Shown: one piece after another, positions 21,100 to 31,617 of the stretch
How the letters are laid out: each line of letters opens with the position of its first letter
How positions within the stretch are numbered: position 1 is the stretch's first letter
Source of the DNA: Pseudomonas azotoformans
Lineage (GTDB): Bacteria; Pseudomonadota; Gammaproteobacteria; Pseudomonadales; Pseudomonadaceae
Assembly: GCF_001579805.1 (NCBI RefSeq)
Contig: NZ_CP014546.1
Location: 3,472,001 to 3,536,000 of the forward strand
Direction: 5' to 3'
Length of the DNA stretch: 64,000 nucleotides
The notes under the pieces: generated by a model
What the model was told of the DNA's origin: nothing
Database searches by the model: none
Seen by the model: only the letters and a program-made list of their open reading frames with translations
Made by a program: the position numbers and the translations under genes

Positions 21100-21516
21100 C
21101 TATTGGCTGAAGGCGCCTTCCGACAGCTTTGTCTCGATAGTGACTTCGGCGGTGGTCATCAGCTTGTGCACCGGGCAGCGATCCGCCACACGGTGCAGTT
21201 CGTCGCGTTGCTCGTCGGTGAGCACGCCCTTGAGCGTCAGCTTGACGTTGAGCTTGTATTTGCCCTTTTGCTCTTCGGTGGCGTCGTGGGTGACTTCCAC
21301 GGTCACGCCGGTCAGCGGGATGTCTTTCTTCTGTGCGTAGAGCTTGACGGTCAGGGCTTTGCACGACGCCAGCGCGGCATCGAAGTAGTCGTGGGGGGAG
21401 GGCGCCGAATCGTCGCCGCCCAGGCTTTTGGGCAGGTCGGTAAACAACTCGTGGTTATTGATGTTGACGCTATGACGGAAGTTGTCCTGATTCAGGGTAT
21501 TCACGGTAACAGGCAT
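21100..21516 (-). CDS. OsmC family peroxidase-like protein
   Basis: 138 residues from ATG 21516, with GTGAGG well spaced upstream; the frame runs four codons further but without a signal. The two redox Cys of the OsmC/Ohr superfamily are present in ALASCKALT and ADRCPVHKL, so it probably reduces organic hydroperoxides using a thiol partner. The sequence is closer to the YhfA-like OsmC branch than to Ohr. It lies upstream of pirin in the same direction, 64 bases apart. Confidence 0.87.
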   Translation of the reverse strand: MPVTVNTLNQDNFRHSVNINNHELFTDLPKSLGGDDSAPSPHDYFDAALASCKALTVKLYAQKKDIPLTGVTVEVTHDATEEQKGKYKLNVKLTLKGVLTDEQRDELHRVADRCPVHKLMTTAEVTIETKLSEGAFSQ

Positions 21517-21657
21517 GGTAAACCTCACAGGGTGGCAGGATGAAGGTCATGCAGTTATAGAGCATGCTGGCACTTCGGTGTTCCGCGTTTTTTTGCCGGA
21601 TGAACCCTGGCAGCGTGAGCAAGGTCTACCCGTATCAGCCCTTATCGAGGTTTTATC

Positions 21658-22680
21658 GTGCCCTGGACCCGCCTGACGCTGGCCCTGTTGTTCGCCGCCA
21701 GCAGCTTTGCTGCGCAGGCTCGCGACTACGCCTATAGCGATGCGCACCTGCATTACGTGGATTTCTTCCAGGAAACCGCGGGCATGGACAAGTTGCTCAA
21801 GGCCATGGCCGACAGCCGTATCGAGCATGTGATGATTTCCGGCATACCCGTTGCGAAAAAATGGCACGAAGACGAACCCAAGCGGCCGCGTTACTACGCC
21901 GGTGATGACGCCGATGCCTACTGGTACAGCGCCACCGACGTGATCGTCGCCGCAGCGCTCAACAAGCTGACCCCCGAGCAACGCCGCCACTTCCATCCGT
22001 TCCTGTCCGGCTTCAACCCTAACGACAAGAACTCGGCCGCCCATATCCAGCGCATGCTCGACCTCAACCCAGGGCTGTGGCAGGGCATTGGCGAAGTCTT
22101 CACCCGTCATGACGACCTCACGGCCATCACCGCAGGCGACACCCCGCGCGCCAATAACGAAGCCATGACCCGCATCTATCACTTGGCGGCAGAAAACGAC
22201 CTGCCGGTGATGCTGCACTCCAACATCACCTCCAAGCGCGAGCGCAACCCGCTGTACCTGGCCGAAGTGGAAGAGCCGCTGCGCAACCATCCGCACACGC
22301 GCTTTATCTGGGCCCATGCCGGTACCAGCAAGGAAATCCATCGTCATCAGGTGCAGATGGACTTTTTGCTGCCGACCTTGAGTCGCCTGCTGGAGGCCTA
22401 TCCCAACCTGTACATCGACCTGTCCTGGAGCATGCTCACGCCGTATCTGCTGGATGATACCGGCCAGCCTCGCCCCGAGTGGGTAGCGCTGGTGGAACGC
22501 TTCCCTGAGCGGTTTATGTTGGGTTCGGACGTAGTAGGGCGTTTCAACAAGTTGGGTAAGAAAATACGAAGCTTCGATCCCTTTTTGGATGCCTTGCCGG
22601 AGGCCGTCGCCCATAAAGTGGCGCGGGACAACTTCCTGGCCATCCTGCCTAAAGCTACCCGCGATGGAGTGGCGCGTTGA
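21658..22680 (+). CDS. Exported amidohydrolase (amidohydrolase_2 family)
   Basis: 340 residues starting at GTG 21658. A Sec signal peptide is visible (residues 1-21, ending SFAAQA). The mature start SDAHLHYVDFF carries the first HxH metal motif of the TIM-barrel amidohydrolase superfamily. Further likely ligands are VMLHSNI, WAHAGTSKE and a late Asp in MLGSDVVGR. The substrate is unknown; many relatives are decarboxylases or lactonases. A periplasmic location is unusual for this family. Confidence 0.8.
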   Translation: MPWTRLTLALLFAASSFAAQARDYAYSDAHLHYVDFFQETAGMDKLLKAMADSRIEHVMISGIPVAKKWHEDEPKRPRYYAGDDADAYWYSATDVIVAAALNKLTPEQRRHFHPFLSGFNPNDKNSAAHIQRMLDLNPGLWQGIGEVFTRHDDLTAITAGDTPRANNEAMTRIYHLAAENDLPVMLHSNITSKRERNPLYLAEVEEPLRNHPHTRFIWAHAGTSKEIHRHQVQMDFLLPTLSRLLEAYPNLYIDLSWSMLTPYLLDDTGQPRPEWVALVERFPERFMLGSDVVGRFNKLGKKIRSFDPFLDALPEAVAHKVARDNFLAILPKATRDGVAR

Positions 22681-22775
22681 TATCGCGTTTTCGTCTTACG
22701 CAAAGGCGCTCATAGGCCGATACCTTTCAAGAGCCAGCTGCAAATGGATGCAGCGCATTTGGAAGGAGCCAAGGC

Positions 22776-24402
22776 ATGAGTATCAGAAGTCTGAATATCG
22801 CCCCGCGCGCAGGCCTGGGATTTGGCCTGTTGGCGTTGATGGTATTTGCCCTGGGCGGTTTCGCCTTGTTGCAGATGGCCAATATGCGCCAACAGTCGGA
22901 TCAGGTGGAAAACAACTGGCTGCCCAGCGTGATGGCCGTGGGGGAGATGAGCCAGGACCTGTTGCGCATCCGGGCGCTGACCTTGCGCCTGCTGGTCAAC
23001 CGCGATCCCCAGGCGCTGGCGCAGAACGAGCAAAAACTCAGCGACCTCAAAAACGGCCTTCACCATGCGCAAACGCTTTATGAAGCGCTGATCGTGTTGC
23101 CCGAGGAGCGTACGCTGTTTGATCGCTTCAAGGCCCAGGAGCAGCAGTACCTGCAACGCCAGGAGCAGGTCGTGGGGTTTTCCAAGGCCAATCAGCTGGA
23201 AGACGCGATCAGGGTGGTCAACGGTGAGATGAACCAACTCGCTGATGAAATGGCCGCGACCCTGCACGATCTGGTTAACCTCAACAAAGCCAATGCCAAT
23301 CAGGCTGCCAGCCTGGCACAAAGTGTGTTCAGCCAGTCGCGCAGTTGGGTGATCGGCATGATCGTGCTCACCGCACTGATCACCATCGGCCTGGCCGTGT
23401 GGCTGACGCGCAGCATCGTGTTGCCCCTGGCCCCAGTCGCTGAAAGTCGCCCAGGGCGTGGCCAGTGGCGATCTGACCGGCGAGATCCATGTGAGTGGCA
23501 ACGATGAGCCCGCGCGCCTGCAGCAGGCGCTCAAGGGCATGCAGGACAACCTGCGCGACACCATCCGGCGTATTGCCGAATCGTCGAACCAGCTGGCGTC
23601 CGCCTCGGAGGAGCTCAGTTGCGTGACTGAAGATGCCACTCGCGGCCTGCACCAGCAGAACCAGGAAATCGAGCAGGCCGCCACGGCGGTGAACCAGATG
23701 ACGGCGGCGGTGGAGGAGGTGGCAAGCAACGCGGTGGCCACGTCCCAGGCTTCACGCGAGTCCGACCGCATTGCCCAGCATGGGCGTGAGCAGGTGCATC
23801 AGACCGTGGTGTCAATCGAGGCGCTGGCCACCGATGTCACCGACAACGTGACCCAGGTCGAGGACCTGGCGCAAAAGGTGTATGGCATCAGTAAGGTGCT
23901 GGACGTGATTCGCTCGATTGCCGAGCAGACCAACCTGCTGGCGTTGAACGCGGCGATTGAAGCGGCGCGCGCCGGGGATGCCGGACGTGGGTTTGCGGTA
24001 GTAGCCGACGAAGTGCGGGCTTTGGCTCATCGCACCCAGCAGTCGACCCAGGAAATCGAGCAGATGATCAGCGGGATCCAGCAGGGTACCGATCAGGCGG
24101 TCAGCTCGATGCAGCAAAGCAATAGCCGAGCGCGTTCTACGCTGGACATCGCCAAATCGGCGGGTACGGCACTGGAGGAAATCGCCTCGGCGTTCACCTT
24201 GATCAACGAGCGCAACCTGGTGATCGCCAGCGCGTCGGAGCAGCAGGCAGCGGTGGCGCGGGAGGTAGATCGCAATTTGATGAACATCCGCGACCTGGCG
24301 CATCAGACGTCCACGGGGGCGAACCAGACCAGTGCGGCGAGCCAGGAGTTGTCGCGGTTGGCGGTGGACTTGAACACCATGGTGGCGCGGTTTTCGGTGT
24401 AA
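22776..24402 (+). CDS. Methyl-accepting chemotaxis protein, interrupted by one +1 frameshift
   Basis: Chemoreceptor of 541 residues after correction. First frame: N-terminal transmembrane helix (~10-32), a helical periplasmic sensor of about 160 residues (four-helix-bundle size) and a second transmembrane helix (~190-212). The second frame carries HAMP ([18 protein letters not shown]) and the signalling hairpin with [15 protein letters not shown]. The frames join if one C is removed from the CCCC at 23432-23435. AAGGAG precedes ATG 22776. The ligand is unknown. As written, the first frame ends at 23507, without a signalling domain. Confidence 0.88.
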
Positions 24403-24410
24403 CCGCTTTG

Positions 24411-24497
24411 TGTGGCGAGGGAGCTTGCTCCCGTTCGACTGCGCAGCAGTCGCTTGGGCCGCTTCGCAGCCCAACGGGAGCAAGCTCCCTCGCCACA
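24411..24497. repeat. Long intergenic palindrome with internal hairpins
   Basis: TGTGGCGAGGGAGCTTGCTC... (24411-24435) faces its complement at 24473-24497. Between the arms are CGACTGC-GCA-GCAGTCG and a GGGC...GCCC pair, so the whole element can fold as a three-way structure. It is a known style of intergenic repeat in fluorescent pseudomonads, here between two converging genes. Confidence 0.8.
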
Positions 24498-24520
24498 GGG
24501 TTGGCAATTGCCCACAAAAA

Positions 24521-24545
24521 AGCCCCGAACCAGTCGGGGCTTTTT
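24521..24545. terminator. Bidirectional terminator (chemoreceptor / fabB)
   Basis: AGCCCCGA-ACCAG-TCGGGGCT is flanked by an A-run on the left and a T-run on the right, so it works in both directions for the converging chemoreceptor and fabAB units. Confidence 0.93.
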
Positions 24546-24566
24546 CATGCAATCAAGCTACAGGTC

Positions 24567-25788
24567 TTACTGACCCTGCCAGCGTTTCAGCACCAGGGTA
24601 GCGTTAGTGCCACCAAAGCCGAAGCTGTTGCTCATCACGGTGTCGATTTTTGCATTCTCAACGGTCTTGGTCAGGATCGGCATGTCAGCCACCACCGGAT
24701 CAATCTCGTCGATGTTCGCCGAGCCGGCCATGAAGTTGCCTTCCATCATCAGCAGGCAGTAGATCGCTTCGTGAACGCCAGCGGCGCCCAGGGAGTGACC
24801 GGACAGGCTCTTGGTAGAGCTGATGGCCGGAGCCTTGTCGCCGAATACCGCACGCACGCCTTCCATTTCCTTGGCGTCGCCGACCGGAGTCGAGGTGCCG
24901 TGGGTGTTCAGGTAGTCGATTGGGGTATCTACAGTGGACATAGCCATCTGCATGCAACGGATGGCGCCTTCACCGCTAGGGGCAACCATATCGTAGCCGT
25001 CGGAAGTGGCGCCGTAGCCGACGATTTCCGCGTAGATCTTGGCACCACGGGCCAGAGCGTGTTCCAGCTCCTCGACCACCACCATGCCGCCACCCCCGGC
25101 GATGACGAAACCGTCACGCTTGGCGTCGTAGGCGCGGGAGGCCTTTTCCGGGGTTTCGTTGTACTGGGTGGACAGTGCGCCCATGGCGTCGAACAGGAAC
25201 GATTGGCTCCAATGCTCTTCTTCACCGCCGCCGGCGAACACGATGTCCTGCTTGCCCAGCTGGATCTGCTCAACCGCAGTACCGATGCAATGTGCACTGG
25301 TGGCGCAGGCAGAGGAGATCGAGTAGTTCACGCCCTTGATCTGGAACGGCGTGGCCAGGCAGGCGGAAACGGTGCTGCCCATGGTCCGCGTGACACGGTA
25401 CGGGCCAACGCGCTTCACGCCTTTTTCGCGCAGGATGTCCAGCGCTTCCATCTGGTTCAGGGTCGATGCGCCGCCCGAACCGGCGATCAGGCCGGTGCGT
25501 ACGTTCGAGACCTGGTCTTCGCTCAGGGCCGGAGTCGGCGATTGCGTCTTTCATGGCCAGGTAGGCGTAAGCGGCAGCGTGGCCGACGAAGCGATAGATC
25601 TTGCGATCGATCAGTTCTTCGAGGGGCAGGTCGATGGAGCCGGAAACCTGGCTACGCAGACCCATTTCGGCATATTCCGGGTTGAAGCGGATGCCAGGGC
25701 GACTTGCACGCAGGTTAGCGGTGACGGTCTCTTTGTCATTGCCCAGGCAAGAAACAATGCCCAGACCAGTGATAACGACGCGGCGCAT
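24567..25788 (-). CDS. fabB: 3-Oxoacyl-ACP synthase I (FabB), interrupted by one +1 frameshift
   Basis: Elongating condensing enzyme needed for unsaturated fatty acid synthesis, paired with FabA. The first frame gives [18 protein letters not shown] to ...[10 protein letters not shown]; the second, from about [13 protein letters not shown] onward, carries the active-site Cys (SSACATSAH), and both catalytic His ([16 protein letters not shown]). Removing one base from the GGG at 25526-25528 (GGCCC on the coding strand) gives 406 residues, the size of E. coli FabB. fabA lies 11 bases upstream. An essential gene broken this way points to a sequence error. Confidence 0.95.
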
Positions 25789-25799
25789 GCGGATAACCC

Positions 25800-26315
25800 T
25801 TAAAAGTTGTCAGTGGATGTGAATACGCCGACCCGAAGGCCTTCGGCAGTATAGATCTCGCGACCGTCGACGCTCACCGAACCATCGGCGATGGCCAGGT
25901 TCAGCTTGCCCTTGAGGACGCGCTTGATTTGAATGTTGTAGGTGACTTTCTTGGCGGTCGGCAGGACCTGGCCAAAGAACTTCACTTCGCCCGAACCCAG
26001 GGCGCGACCGCGGCCCGGCAAGCCTTGCCAGCCGAGGAAGAAACCGACCAACTGCCACATGGCGTCAAGGCCCAGGCAGCCTGGCATGACAGGATCGCCT
26101 TCGAAATGGCAGGCGAAGAACCACAGGTCCGGGGTGATATCCAGCTCGGCGACCAATTCACCTTTGCCGTACTTGCCACCCTCTTCGCTGATATGGGTGA
26201 TGCGATCCACCATCAGCATGTTCGGGGCGGGCAGTTGCGCGTTACCTGGGCCGAACAGCTCACCGCGACTGCAGCGCAGCAGGTCTTCCCGAGTAAAGGC
26301 GTTTTGTTTGGTCAT
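25800..26315 (-). CDS. fabA: 3-Hydroxydecanoyl-ACP dehydratase/isomerase
   Basis: Dehydrates 3-hydroxydecanoyl-ACP and isomerises trans-2 to cis-3-decenoyl-ACP, starting the anaerobic route to unsaturated fatty acids. 171 residues, hotdog fold, with the active-site His in [21 protein letters not shown] and the catalytic Asp (GLDAMWQ) in the same stretch. GAGGAG lies 5 bases before the ATG. It forms an operon with fabB. In Pseudomonas fabAB answers to fatty-acid-sensing TetR proteins, but I see no convincing operator here. Confidence 0.97.
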   Translation of the reverse strand: MTKQNAFTREDLLRCSRGELFGPGNAQLPAPNMLMVDRITHISEEGGKYGKGELVAELDITPDLWFFACHFEGDPVMPGCLGLDAMWQLVGFFLGWQGLPGRGRALGSGEVKFFGQVLPTAKKVTYNIQIKRVLKGKLNLAIADGSVSVDGREIYTAEGLRVGVFTSTDNF

Positions 26316-26478
26316 GCGAGCTCCTCAATAATCCCATGCGGCAGGGTAGGGTAAATCTTCCCGAACCGAATGAAGCGTTCATGCCTCATGTCGGCAGCCT
26401 ACACATAGACTATTGCGTTGTAGTGAAAGTCACAGCGGTAAGGTACTGAATGTACACTTGTTCACTGAAATTTTAAAC

Positions 26479-26498
26479 CGGGCCTGTTTATCGGCCCG
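26479..26498 (-). terminator. Possible terminator of the hybrid kinase operon
   Basis: On the minus strand CGGGCC-GATAAACA-GGCCCG is followed by GTTTAAAATTT, about 70 bases past the kinase stop codon. The weak T-run makes this tentative. The remaining 26316-26470 stretch is the fabA upstream region. Confidence 0.45.
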
Positions 26499-26564
26499 TT
26501 CGGGTGCCTAAGACTGCCGCACTTTCGTCTTTCACGCCAGTCAGACTTGGCTGATGGCGCGGCG

Positions 26565-28467
26565 CTATTGCACCCAGCGCTGTAGGATTTGCTGCAAATC
26601 CGTGCGTTTGAACGGCTTGGCCAGGTAATCGTTCATTCCCGCTGCCAGGCAGGCTTCACGGTCGCCCTGCAAGGCGTTGGCGGTCAGCGCGATGATCGGC
26701 AAGTCGGCACAGCCCGGCAACTGACGAATCTGCCGGGTGGCTTCGTAGCCGTCGATCAACGGCAGCCGGCAATCCATCAGGATTGCCGTGAAAATAAGGC
26801 TCTCGGCGCTGCGGATCGCTTCGGCACCGTCGGTGGCCAGGCTCACTTCAAACCCCAGGCTGCGCAGCATGGCTTCGACCACGGTGCGGTTGACCGGGTT
26901 GTCTTCCACCAGCAGCACATGGCGACCATCGCCCGCGCTGGCTTTGCCGTCGGCGTCGCTGGCAATCGCCGGCACGCTGTGCTGGTCGATGGCCAGGGGA
27001 ATTTCCAGGGTGAACACCGAACCGCGGCCTTCCTCGCTCTGGGCGCGCAGGGTGCCGCCCATGCGTTCGGCCAGGGTACGGGCGATGGGCAGGCCCAGGC
27101 CCGGTGCCGCCGTAACGTCTTGAAATGGAACTGTCGGCCTGTTGGAACGCGTCGAACATCGCCTCCAGGCGTTCGGCAGAAATGCCGATGCCACTGTCGC
27201 GCACGGTGCAGGTGAACCACACCAGTTCATGGTCGAGGGTCTGCCAATGGGGCTCGACGCTGACGCTGCCGTGCTCGGTGAACTTCAAGGCGTTGCCGAT
27301 CAGGTTCACCAGGATCTGGCGGATCCGCGTCGGGTCACCCTGCACGTGCAAGGCGTCCATCCCCAGCGGGATCGCCAGTTGCAGCGCCAGCCCACGTTGC
27401 TGGGCGCTGTGCTGGAAGGCCTGGGCGCAGCTGTTGATCAGGTCCGCCAGGTTGAACGGAATATGCTCCAGCTCCAGGGCGGCGCGTTCGATCCGTGAGA
27501 AGTCGAGGATATCGTTGATGACCTTGAGCAAATGCTCGGTGGACTCCGACGCCAGCGCCGCGTATTCAGTCTGCTCCTCGGTCATCTCGGTGGTTTCCAG
27601 CAACTGCAACATACCCAGCACGCCGTTCATGGGGGTACGCAGTTCATGGCTCATCATGGCCAGGAAGTCTGACTTGGCGTTGTTGGCGCGCTCGGCCTCT
27701 TCGCGGGTCTGGATCAACTGGGCCATGGCCTGTTGCTGTTCGCGACTGGCCTGGTTGAGGCCCTCGGCAAGGTTGTTGATATGCCGCGACAGGTCGCCCA
27801 GCTCCGAGTCATCCACAATCGGCAGCGGCGTCTGGTAGTCGCCTTGCTGGATCGCCTTCACCGCATGGCCCATGGCGCTGATCGGCTGCGACAGGCTGGC
27901 GGCCAGGCGCCGTGCGAGCAGGAAGGTAAACAGCAGGGCGAACAGCGCGAGGATACCGGCCTTGAACAGGATCTCCTGCTGGCGCTGGCTGAACGCATCG
28001 TTGGACATGCCGACGATCACCCGGCCCAGGTAGTCCGCGCGCGGGGCCTTGGGTTCGTTGAGGTTGTCCTGGAAAAAATCATTGCCCAGCTGGATATGTT
28101 GCAGGCGGATCGGCGCCTGGAACACTTTCACCGACAGCGAACGGTCGTGCTTCTCCGACGGTTGCTCGACATACACCAGAATGTTCTCGCTGCTGTCCTG
28201 GATCTCCAGGAAACGCACATGGGGTGTGGCCAGCGTGGCGCGCAACAGGCTGTCGAGCACGTCATTGTTGCCGGATATCACCCCGTACTCAGTGGCGGGC
28301 GCCAGTTGGTTGGCGATCAGTTGGCCGGTGTGGTCCAGTTCCTGGCGCAAATCCTGGATACGCACGAAGGTGAAGAAGCTGATCAACAGCAACGTCAGCA
28401 ACAGCGCCGGGCCCAGGGTGATGAGCTGGGTTCGCGTGTTGATGTCCCAACGACGACGCAAGGTCAT
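26565..28467 (-). CDS. Hybrid sensor histidine kinase, interrupted by one +1 frameshift
   Basis: 633 residues after correction. Order: transmembrane helix (~15-32), periplasmic sensor (~35-160), second transmembrane helix (~165-185), HAMP, HisKA with the phospho-His in [12 protein letters not shown], HATPase (DSGIGIS, GGTGLGLPIA after repair), and a C-terminal receiver with Asp in [16 protein letters not shown]. No Hpt domain follows. The break lies in the ATPase G2 box; dropping one base from CCC 27100-27102 rejoins the frames. Its ATG overlaps the stop of the upstream binding-protein gene by four bases, so ligand sensing probably involves that protein and the TonB receptor before it. Confidence 0.9.
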
Positions 28468-29393
28468 GGGCGTTTTTCTCCTTCGGCCAATCGGGCGCCG
28501 ACACTGGCTTCATCCACCTGTTCGATCCCCAGTGAGCGCGCGACTTGCGGGTTGCCCACGACTTTGAAGCGTTCCGGGTACAGCGAGCGCGGCCAGTTGG
28601 CCGGCGAGTGGTCGAGCAGGCGGTCGAGCACGGCCAACCAGTCGGCCTGGTCGCTGTAGGTGCTGGCCAGGCTGCCGGCCCGCACGAAGCCCGCGTTCGG
28701 GCCTATCAGCGGCAATTGCTGGGCGTAACTGCTCAGCAACAGGTTCTTCGCGGTTTTCGGGTTGTACAGCTGCGGGTCGTCGAGGCCGAGCAGCACGTCA
28801 CTGTTGCGGAACAGGGTCTGCAGCGGCCGACTGTCATTAATGTTGTCCCACAGCTGCGGCATGATCTCCAGGCCCAGCGGCGCGGCATGCTGGCGCAGTT
28901 CGGGCAGCAGGAACTCACTGTCGGCGCCATAGAGCACGCCGATGCGTCGCGCCTGCGGCAGGATGCCCGCGATCAGGCGCAGTTGGCGATCCAGCGGCGG
29001 GTCGCTCCACAGCAGGCTGATGCGGGGGTGCGGCATGCTGCCCAGGCGCTGATGGGCTTGCAGGCGGCTGATGCGCAGCACCAGGGTCGGTGGGCCCTGA
29101 GGCTCTTGCAGGCGCCAGTCGAGGCCTGGCAGGTCCAGCAAAATCAGACGGGTGTTGGCCGGCAGTCGACCGGGTGCCGGCAAGTCTTTGAGGGCGGTGA
29201 AGGTGACACGGTCTTCAGGGCGTTGCTGGGCCAGGGCCTGGGCAAAGGCTTGCACACCGGCGCCGTCTTCGGCGGCGGTCAGCAGGATGTCGGCGCTCCA
29301 CGCCGGCGCCGCCAACAGCAGGCACGCGAGCAGCACGGCACGCCGCCAGAGCCGAGTGATCAACACGCCAGTCATCCTTGACGAGTCGCCCAT
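28464..29393 (-). CDS. Periplasmic binding protein-like (ABC_sub_bind type)
   Basis: 309 residues from ATG 29393 (or 303 from ATG 29375). A signal peptide ends [10 protein letters not shown], so the protein is periplasmic. The two-lobed layout, with [36 protein letters not shown] and [18 protein letters not shown], resembles the ABC_sub_bind family (PF04392). No ABC permease or ATPase is nearby. It lies between a TonB receptor (one base away) and a hybrid kinase (ATGA overlap), which suggests a sensory binding protein and not a transporter part. Confidence 0.72.
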   Translation of the reverse strand: MGDSSRMTGVLITRLWRRAVLLACLLLAAPAWSADILLTAAEDGAGVQAFAQALAQQRPEDRVTFTALKDLPAPGRLPANTRLILLDLPGLDWRLQEPQGPPTLVLRISRLQAHQRLGSMPHPRISLLWSDPPLDRQLRLIAGILPQARRIGVLYGADSEFLLPELRQHAAPLGLEIMPQLWDNINDSRPLQTLFRNSDVLLGLDDPQLYNPKTAKNLLLSSYAQQLPLIGPNAGFVRAGSLASTYSDQADWLAVLDRLLDHSPANWPRSLYPERFKVVGNPQVARSLGIEQVDEASVGARLAEGEKRP

Positions 29394-29394
29394 G

Positions 29395-31515
29395 TCAGAA
29401 CTCTAACTCGGCGCTGAAGTAGAGCACGTGGCGATGGTCGTAATTGTTGTCGGCCCAGGTGGTGGGCTGGTTGTCGAGGCGTTCTTGCAACATGCCGGCC
29501 AGCTCCACGTTGGCTTTGCCCAGGGCAATGCGCTTGGCCACCCGCAGGTCGACCCGTTCGAAGCGATATTGGTTGAGTGCGTCATCGCCATAGTAGAACA
29601 GCGCGCTGGACCAACCCTGGCCCCACTCACGCAACCAGCCGGCGGAGCCACTGTTGCGCGCGGTCTGTGCTTTGTCCAGCGGGTTGCTGCTGCTGGCATC
29701 GACGTAAGCATAGGTGAGCCGCAGACGATCGGCGTTGCTCACGCGCCAGTCGAACTGCGACTCGGCGCCGGTGAACCGTGAGCTGTTGGCGTTGCTGGCA
29801 ATGTACTGGTTATTGCGCAGCGGCGAGCTGATCATGTCGGTGATCTCGTCGTAGAACAGTTTCACGTCCATGTTCAGCCCGATGTCGGCAAAGAAGCCGT
29901 TGTACCCCAGTTCCCGTGACTTCATCATCTCTTTATCGAGGTTACCCGGCCCCCGGGTTTTTACGAAGTATTGCCCGGTGGTCTGTCCGTAGGCCGGGGA
30001 GCTGAGGTTGGTGACGCGATAACTCCAGTTGACGTTGTTCTCGAACATGTCCGGCGAGCGGATCGCTTCGGAGTACACCGCACGCAGGCCGTGGCGCGGG
30101 TTGATCAGGTAGTTGACCGCCACCCGTGGCGTCAGCGAGTTGCCGCTCAGGTGAGTGTCTTCATACATGGCGCCGCCTTGCAGCAGCCAATGCTCGCTGG
30201 CGCGCCATTCCAACTGGCCGAACAGGCGCCAGGTGGTGTCGTCCAGGGTGCCGTTGAAGTAGGTGTCGGAGTCGGCGCGGTCATAGCGGTAGTTCATGCC
30301 GCTGACCAGGCGCAGGCTGTCGGACAGGCTGAGGGTGTCTTGAATCTCCAGGTCGTAGCGGCTTTCGCGGGTGCTCTGGTCGATGTCGCCGCAGACGCTT
30401 TGGCTGGCACCGTCGCGCCATTGTTGCAGCACCTGGTTGGCCAACGCCTGTTCGGCGGCGCTGCCCGGTGGTGCGCTGCCTTGGCTGTAGGTGTCCATGT
30501 GCCGGGCCAGCAGTTCGGCGTAGTTGGGGTTCATCTGCCACAACTGGGTCAGCTCGGGGCTGAACGAGACCTTGGCGTCACAGGCTTTCCAGACTTGCTG
30601 GCGGTCCCACTGCTGGGCCGAGCCCTGGATATACAGGCTGTGCTCAGGGTTGAAGTCGAAATTCCAGCGCAGGGAGCCGGCGTAATCCTTGGCGGTGACG
30701 TCGGAGTTGTTACCGCCTTCTGTAATTCCGGCAAAGACAGGGCTGTAGGTATACGGCCGCTGGTTGGTGCCTTCCTTTGCGTCCAGTTGTACGTCGATGC
30801 TTTGCTGCGTGTTCAGCGTCTGGCTGATCGCCAGGCTGAAGCGGCTGAGGCGGCGACTGTCGCGGCGGTCGGCGCCAGACGCATCGCTGTCGAAGCCGTC
30901 GTCTTGCTGCCCGGACAGGGACAGGCGCAAGTCGCCGGTTTCCCAGCCCGCGCCCTGGCTGGCATAAAAGTCGTTGATACCGCGTTCGCCACGCACCACT
31001 TTTACCCGCGTACCGTGGCTGTTGGCCGGCGAGCGCGTAAGAATGTTCACCACCGCCATCAAGGCATTGGCGCCGTAGCTGACGGTATTGGGGCCACGGA
31101 ACACTTCAATGCGCTCGATATCCTCCATTGCCACCGGAATGTCGCTCCAGTCCACGGTGGCCAGGCCCGCGCGGTAGACCGAGCGGCCGTCGATCAACAC
31201 CTGCATGCGCCGCGCGTCGCTGGCGCTGGTACCGTGGTAGTTCACCGCCGCCTGGTTGCCGGTGGTGTAACCGACCATCATCCCCGGCACCAGGCGCAGC
31301 AACTCACTGATGTCCCGCGCGCCGCTGGCCTTGATCAACTCGCTGTCGATCACGGTCATGCTGCCCGGTACAGCGGCGGCCGACTGCTTGAGGCGCGTGG
31401 CCGTCAATACCTGGGGCAGCGGCTGGCTGTCGAGGAACAGGTCGTCGGCCAGCGTCGGTGCGCTGCACAACAACATCAACCAGAGGGATGAGCGAGGAGG
31501 AGGGCCCAAATACAC
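29395..31515 (-). CDS. TonB-dependent outer-membrane receptor
   Basis: 706 residues starting at GTG 31515. A signal peptide (to about TLADD), a TonB-box-like stretch (LPQVLTATRL), the plug domain (MTVIDSELIKASGARDISELLRLVPG, IERIEVFRGPNTVSYGANALMAVVNI), and a 22-strand-type barrel ending in ...LYFSAELEF with C-terminal Phe. The plug is of the colicin I/vitamin B12 receptor kind (CirA/BtuB-like), so siderophore or other small ligand is possible; none can be named. It heads an operon with the binding protein and hybrid kinase. Confidence 0.88.
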   Translation of the reverse strand: MYLGPPPRSSLWLMLLCSAPTLADDLFLDSQPLPQVLTATRLKQSAAAVPGSMTVIDSELIKASGARDISELLRLVPGMMVGYTTGNQAAVNYHGTSASDARRMQVLIDGRSVYRAGLATVDWSDIPVAMEDIERIEVFRGPNTVSYGANALMAVVNILTRSPANSHGTRVKVVRGERGINDFYASQGAGWETGDLRLSLSGQQDDGFDSDASGADRRDSRRLSRFSLAISQTLNTQQSIDVQLDAKEGTNQRPYTYSPVFAGITEGGNNSDVTAKDYAGSLRWNFDFNPEHSLYIQGSAQQWDRQQVWKACDAKVSFSPELTQLWQMNPNYAELLARHMDTYSQGSAPPGSAAEQALANQVLQQWRDGASQSVCGDIDQSTRESRYDLEIQDTLSLSDSLRLVSGMNYRYDRADSDTYFNGTLDDTTWRLFGQLEWRASEHWLLQGGAMYEDTHLSGNSLTPRVAVNYLINPRHGLRAVYSEAIRSPDMFENNVNWSYRVTNLSSPAYGQTTGQYFVKTRGPGNLDKEMMKSRELGYNGFFADIGLNMDVKLFYDEITDMISSPLRNNQYIASNANSSRFTGAESQFDWRVSNADRLRLTYAYVDASSSNPLDKAQTARNSGSAGWLREWGQGWSSALFYYGDDALNQYRFERVDLRVAKRIALGKANVELAGMLQERLDNQPTTWADNNYDHRHVLYFSAELEF

Positions 31516-31587
31516 GGCACGGCCTTGATAATTGCGGATAGCCGCCCATGTTAACTGAGGTGGGGCCTTTTGCCAGTCGTCGGACTT

Positions 31588-31617
31588 GCAATTGCTTCAT
31601 GAAAATGTGGCATTTTC
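31588..31617. promoter_or_regulatory. Inverted repeats in the receptor/gpsA divergent spacer
   Basis: GAAAATG-TGG-CATTTTC (31601-31617) is a perfect 7-bp inverted repeat, next to the palindrome GCAATTGC (31588-31595). Both lie between the divergent TonB receptor and gpsA starts, about 75-125 bases from each. They could be an operator for the receptor operon. Confidence 0.35.

Noticed and set aside
26443..26470. TGTACACTTGTTCACT upstream of fabA as a DesT-type operator
   Set aside because: One half (AGTGAAC on the minus strand) fits, but the other half does not mirror it, and it lies about 135 bases before the start. Too weak to annotate.
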